Assembly: GCA_020638835.1 (NCBI GenBank)
Contig: JACKHV010000004.1
Coordinates: forward strand, 310,001-374,000
Source: Planctomycetota bacterium
Lineage (GTDB): Bacteria > Planctomycetota > UBA1135 > GCA-002686595
Reading direction: 5' to 3'
DNA: 64,000 bases
Part shown: in pieces, positions 62,468-64,000 of the stretch
Layout of the letters: every line of letters starts with the position of its first letter
How positions within the stretch are numbered: the stretch's first letter is position 1
Translations under genes and position numbers: made by a program
The notes under the pieces: generated by a model
What the model saw: the letters and a program-made list of their open reading frames with translations, nothing else
Database searches by the model: none
Told to the model about the DNA's origin: nothing

Positions 62468-64000
62468 ATGCGCCGATCCCTCCCGCTCCTCGCTCTCTTC
62501 TTCGCGTCGTCCTCGGCCTGCCACAGCTCGAACCCCGCTCCCGTCGCGACGCCGTCGCAGCCCGTCGAACCGGAACCCGCCGCGCGCGCGGCGAACTCCG
62601 TCGACGACGACTTCGAGGTTCCGGACGGCTTGACCGTGACGGAGTGGGCCGCATCGCCGCAGCTCTACAACCCGACCGCCATATCGATCGACGCGCGCGG
62701 GCGCGTGTGGGTCACCGAAGCCGTCAACTACCGCCAGTGGGACGGACGGAACTCGGGGCGGCACCACGCGGGGGGCGACCGCGTCGTCGTGCTCGAAGAC
62801 ACGGACGGCGACGGCCGCTGCGACTCGTCGACCGTCTTCGTGCAGGAGCCGGAGCTCGTCGCGCCGCTCGGCATCTGCGTGATCGGTGACGACGTGTACG
62901 TGTCGTGCTCGCCCGACCTGATCCGCTACCGCGACAACGACCGCGACGGGCACGCGGACGAGCGCGAGGTGATCCTCACGGGCTTCGGCGGCCACGACCA
63001 TGACCACGGCTTGCACTCCGTCGTGCCGGGGCCGGAAGGCAAGCTGTACTTCGCCGTCGGCAACGCCGGGCCGCACCTCGTCAACGGCGCGTACGGCTTC
63101 GAGCTGCGCTCGGGCAGCCTCTACACCGGCGGCGGGCAGTTCGCGGCGGACAACCACCCGGGGCTCGTCTCGAGCGACGGCAAGGCGTGGACCGGCGGCT
63201 TGATCCTGCGCTGCGACCGCGACGGCGGCGAGCTCGAGGTGCTCGCGCACAACTTCCGCAACGAGTACGAGGTCGCGCTCGACTCGTGGGGACGCATGTA
63301 CACCGCCGACAACGACGACGACGGCAACCAGTCGTGCCGTTCGCTGTTCGTGCTCGAGGGCGGGAACCACGGCTACTTCTCCGCGGACGGCACGCGCTAC
63401 TGGAACGTCGACCGCCGCGAAGGCCAGTCGATCCCGCGCGCACACTGGCACCAGGACGACCCCGGCGTGGCGCCGATGGGGACGATCACCGGTGCCGGCG
63501 GACCGACCGGTGTGTGCGTCTACGAAGGCACCTCGATGGAGGAGTGGATCGGCGGCGCGGTGCTCGTCGCGGACGCGGGCGCGGGAGTCGTGCGCGCGCA
63601 CCGACCGGTGATGAACGGCGCGGGCGTCGACTTGCGCGACGGAACCTTGATCGCGCCGCGAGCGGACTCGGAGCGCGCCGCGTGGTTCCGTCCGAGCGAC
63701 GTCTGCGTCGGCCCTGACGGCGCGATCTACGTCGCAGACTGGTACGACCCCGGCGTCGGCGGACACCAGGCTCGCGACGAGGAGGCGCGCGGCCGCATCC
63801 TGCGCATCGCACCGAGCGACGGTCGCGGGGAACGCAGTCGCATGGCGGCGCTCGGTCCGCCGCTGAGCGCCGAGGAAGGCGGGAAGTGGCTCGACGAAGA
63901 GATCGCGATGCTCTGCGCGCCCAGCGCGAATCTGCGCGCGGCGGCGCTCGACGACTTGGGTTGGAGCCCCGCGACGCTCGAGCTCTGCGTGCGCGCTGCG
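62468..64000 (+). CDS. PVC-type membrane-bound dehydrogenase, N-terminal part (cut by window end)
   Basis: The gene runs off the window; 511 residues are visible and remain open. A hydrophobic leader (M-R-R-S-L-P-L-L-A-L-F-F-A-S-S-S-A-C) ends in a lipobox-like Cys17. The body is a beta-propeller with repeated blades: W-V-T-E-A-V-N-Y, L-E-D-T-D-G-D-G-R-C-D, L-Y-F-A-V-G-N-A-G, G-G-N-H-G-Y and Y-V-A-D-W-Y-D-P-G-V-G-G-H. This matches the planctomycetal putative membrane-bound dehydrogenase domain (DUF7133) type, often followed by HEAT repeats and a cytochrome c-like heme domain, which would be beyond the edge. Confidence 0.88.
   Translation, partial: MRRSLPLLALFFASSSACHSSNPAPVATPSQPVEPEPAARAANSVDDDFEVPDGLTVTEWAASPQLYNPTAISIDARGRVWVTEAVNYRQWDGRNSGRHHAGGDRVVVLEDTDGDGRCDSSTVFVQEPELVAPLGICVIGDDVYVSCSPDLIRYRDNDRDGHADEREVILTGFGGHDHDHGLHSVVPGPEGKLYFAVGNAGPHLVNGAYGFELRSGSLYTGGGQFAADNHPGLVSSDGKAWTGGLILRCDRDGGELEVLAHNFRNEYEVALDSWGRMYTADNDDDGNQSCRSLFVLEGGNHGYFSADGTRYWNVDRREGQSIPRAHWHQDDPGVAPMGTITGAGGPTGVCVYEGTSMEEWIGGAVLVADAGAGVVRAHRPVMNGAGVDLRDGTLIAPRADSERAAWFRPSDVCVGPDGAIYVADWYDPGVGGHQARDEEARGRILRIAPSDGRGERSRMAALGPPLSAEEGGKWLDEEIAMLCAPSANLRAAALDDLGWSPATLELCVRAA

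Overview
The window is high-GC bacterial chromosome, densely packed with genes on both strands and with many GTG/TTG starts. Several features point to a planctomycete or close PVC relative, and this is inference: a lipoprotein-like dehydrogenase of the type abundant in Planctomycetes at the right edge, secreted proteins with D-x-N-x-N-G-x-P-D calcium-binding repeats, an RNase HIII, Kdo/LPS transport genes, and many lineage-specific secreted proteins of unknown function. No tRNA, rRNA, CRISPR array, prophage or complete insertion sequence was seen.

Layout. 0.1-13.3 kb: housekeeping and metabolic genes, namely a flavin reductase-like protein, an M48 protease/dapF/rnhC cluster, a Rieske protein, a cystathionine beta-synthase-like enzyme with CBS domains, a cstA-HAD pair, a secreted HEAT/VWA protein, and an acyltransferase/DUF72/hydrolase operon. 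13.3-17 kb: two large exported proteins of unknown function. 17.2-19.5 kb: a membrane-anchored cyclophilin facing parB, with two parS sites between them. 19.6-25 kb: a membrane protein plus metallophosphoesterase pair, a 171-bp palindromic MITE-like element, a 434-residue protein ending in an HPr domain, a group-2-like sigma-70 factor with no convincing canonical start codon, and hemW.

24.9-32.8 kb: a rightward run of DUF502, pyrF, bshC, bshB, parA, bshA and a cysteine desulfurase. It contains all three bacillithiol biosynthesis enzymes around the ParA gene. 33.4-39.8 kb is the replication-origin block dnaA, dnaN, DUF721/DciA and gyrB; the 704-bp dnaA-dnaN gap carries several DnaA-box-like sites and a small AT-rich patch, making it the best oriC candidate. 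40-45 kb: a stand-alone MshEN-domain protein, a coding remnant, then a leftward operon of thioredoxin, fmt, rsmB, a membrane protein and an SDR. 45.4-48.2 kb: tandem paralogous secreted proteins.

48.7-58.9 kb: leftward site-2 protease and scpA. Divergent from them is kdsD-kdsC followed by a 1711-residue protein that appears to combine an LptC-like membrane anchor, a long LptA/OstA-like periplasmic part and an LptD-like outer-membrane barrel. TatA/B-like, EboC-like and small Cys-rich genes follow. 59-62.3 kb: an ABC exporter (FtsX-type permease plus ATPase). The right edge cuts a PVC-type dehydrogenase gene.

The most unusual content is the one-polypeptide candidate LPS bridge, the origin-proximal bacillithiol genes, the HPr fusion, the sigma-factor start and the MITE-like palindrome.
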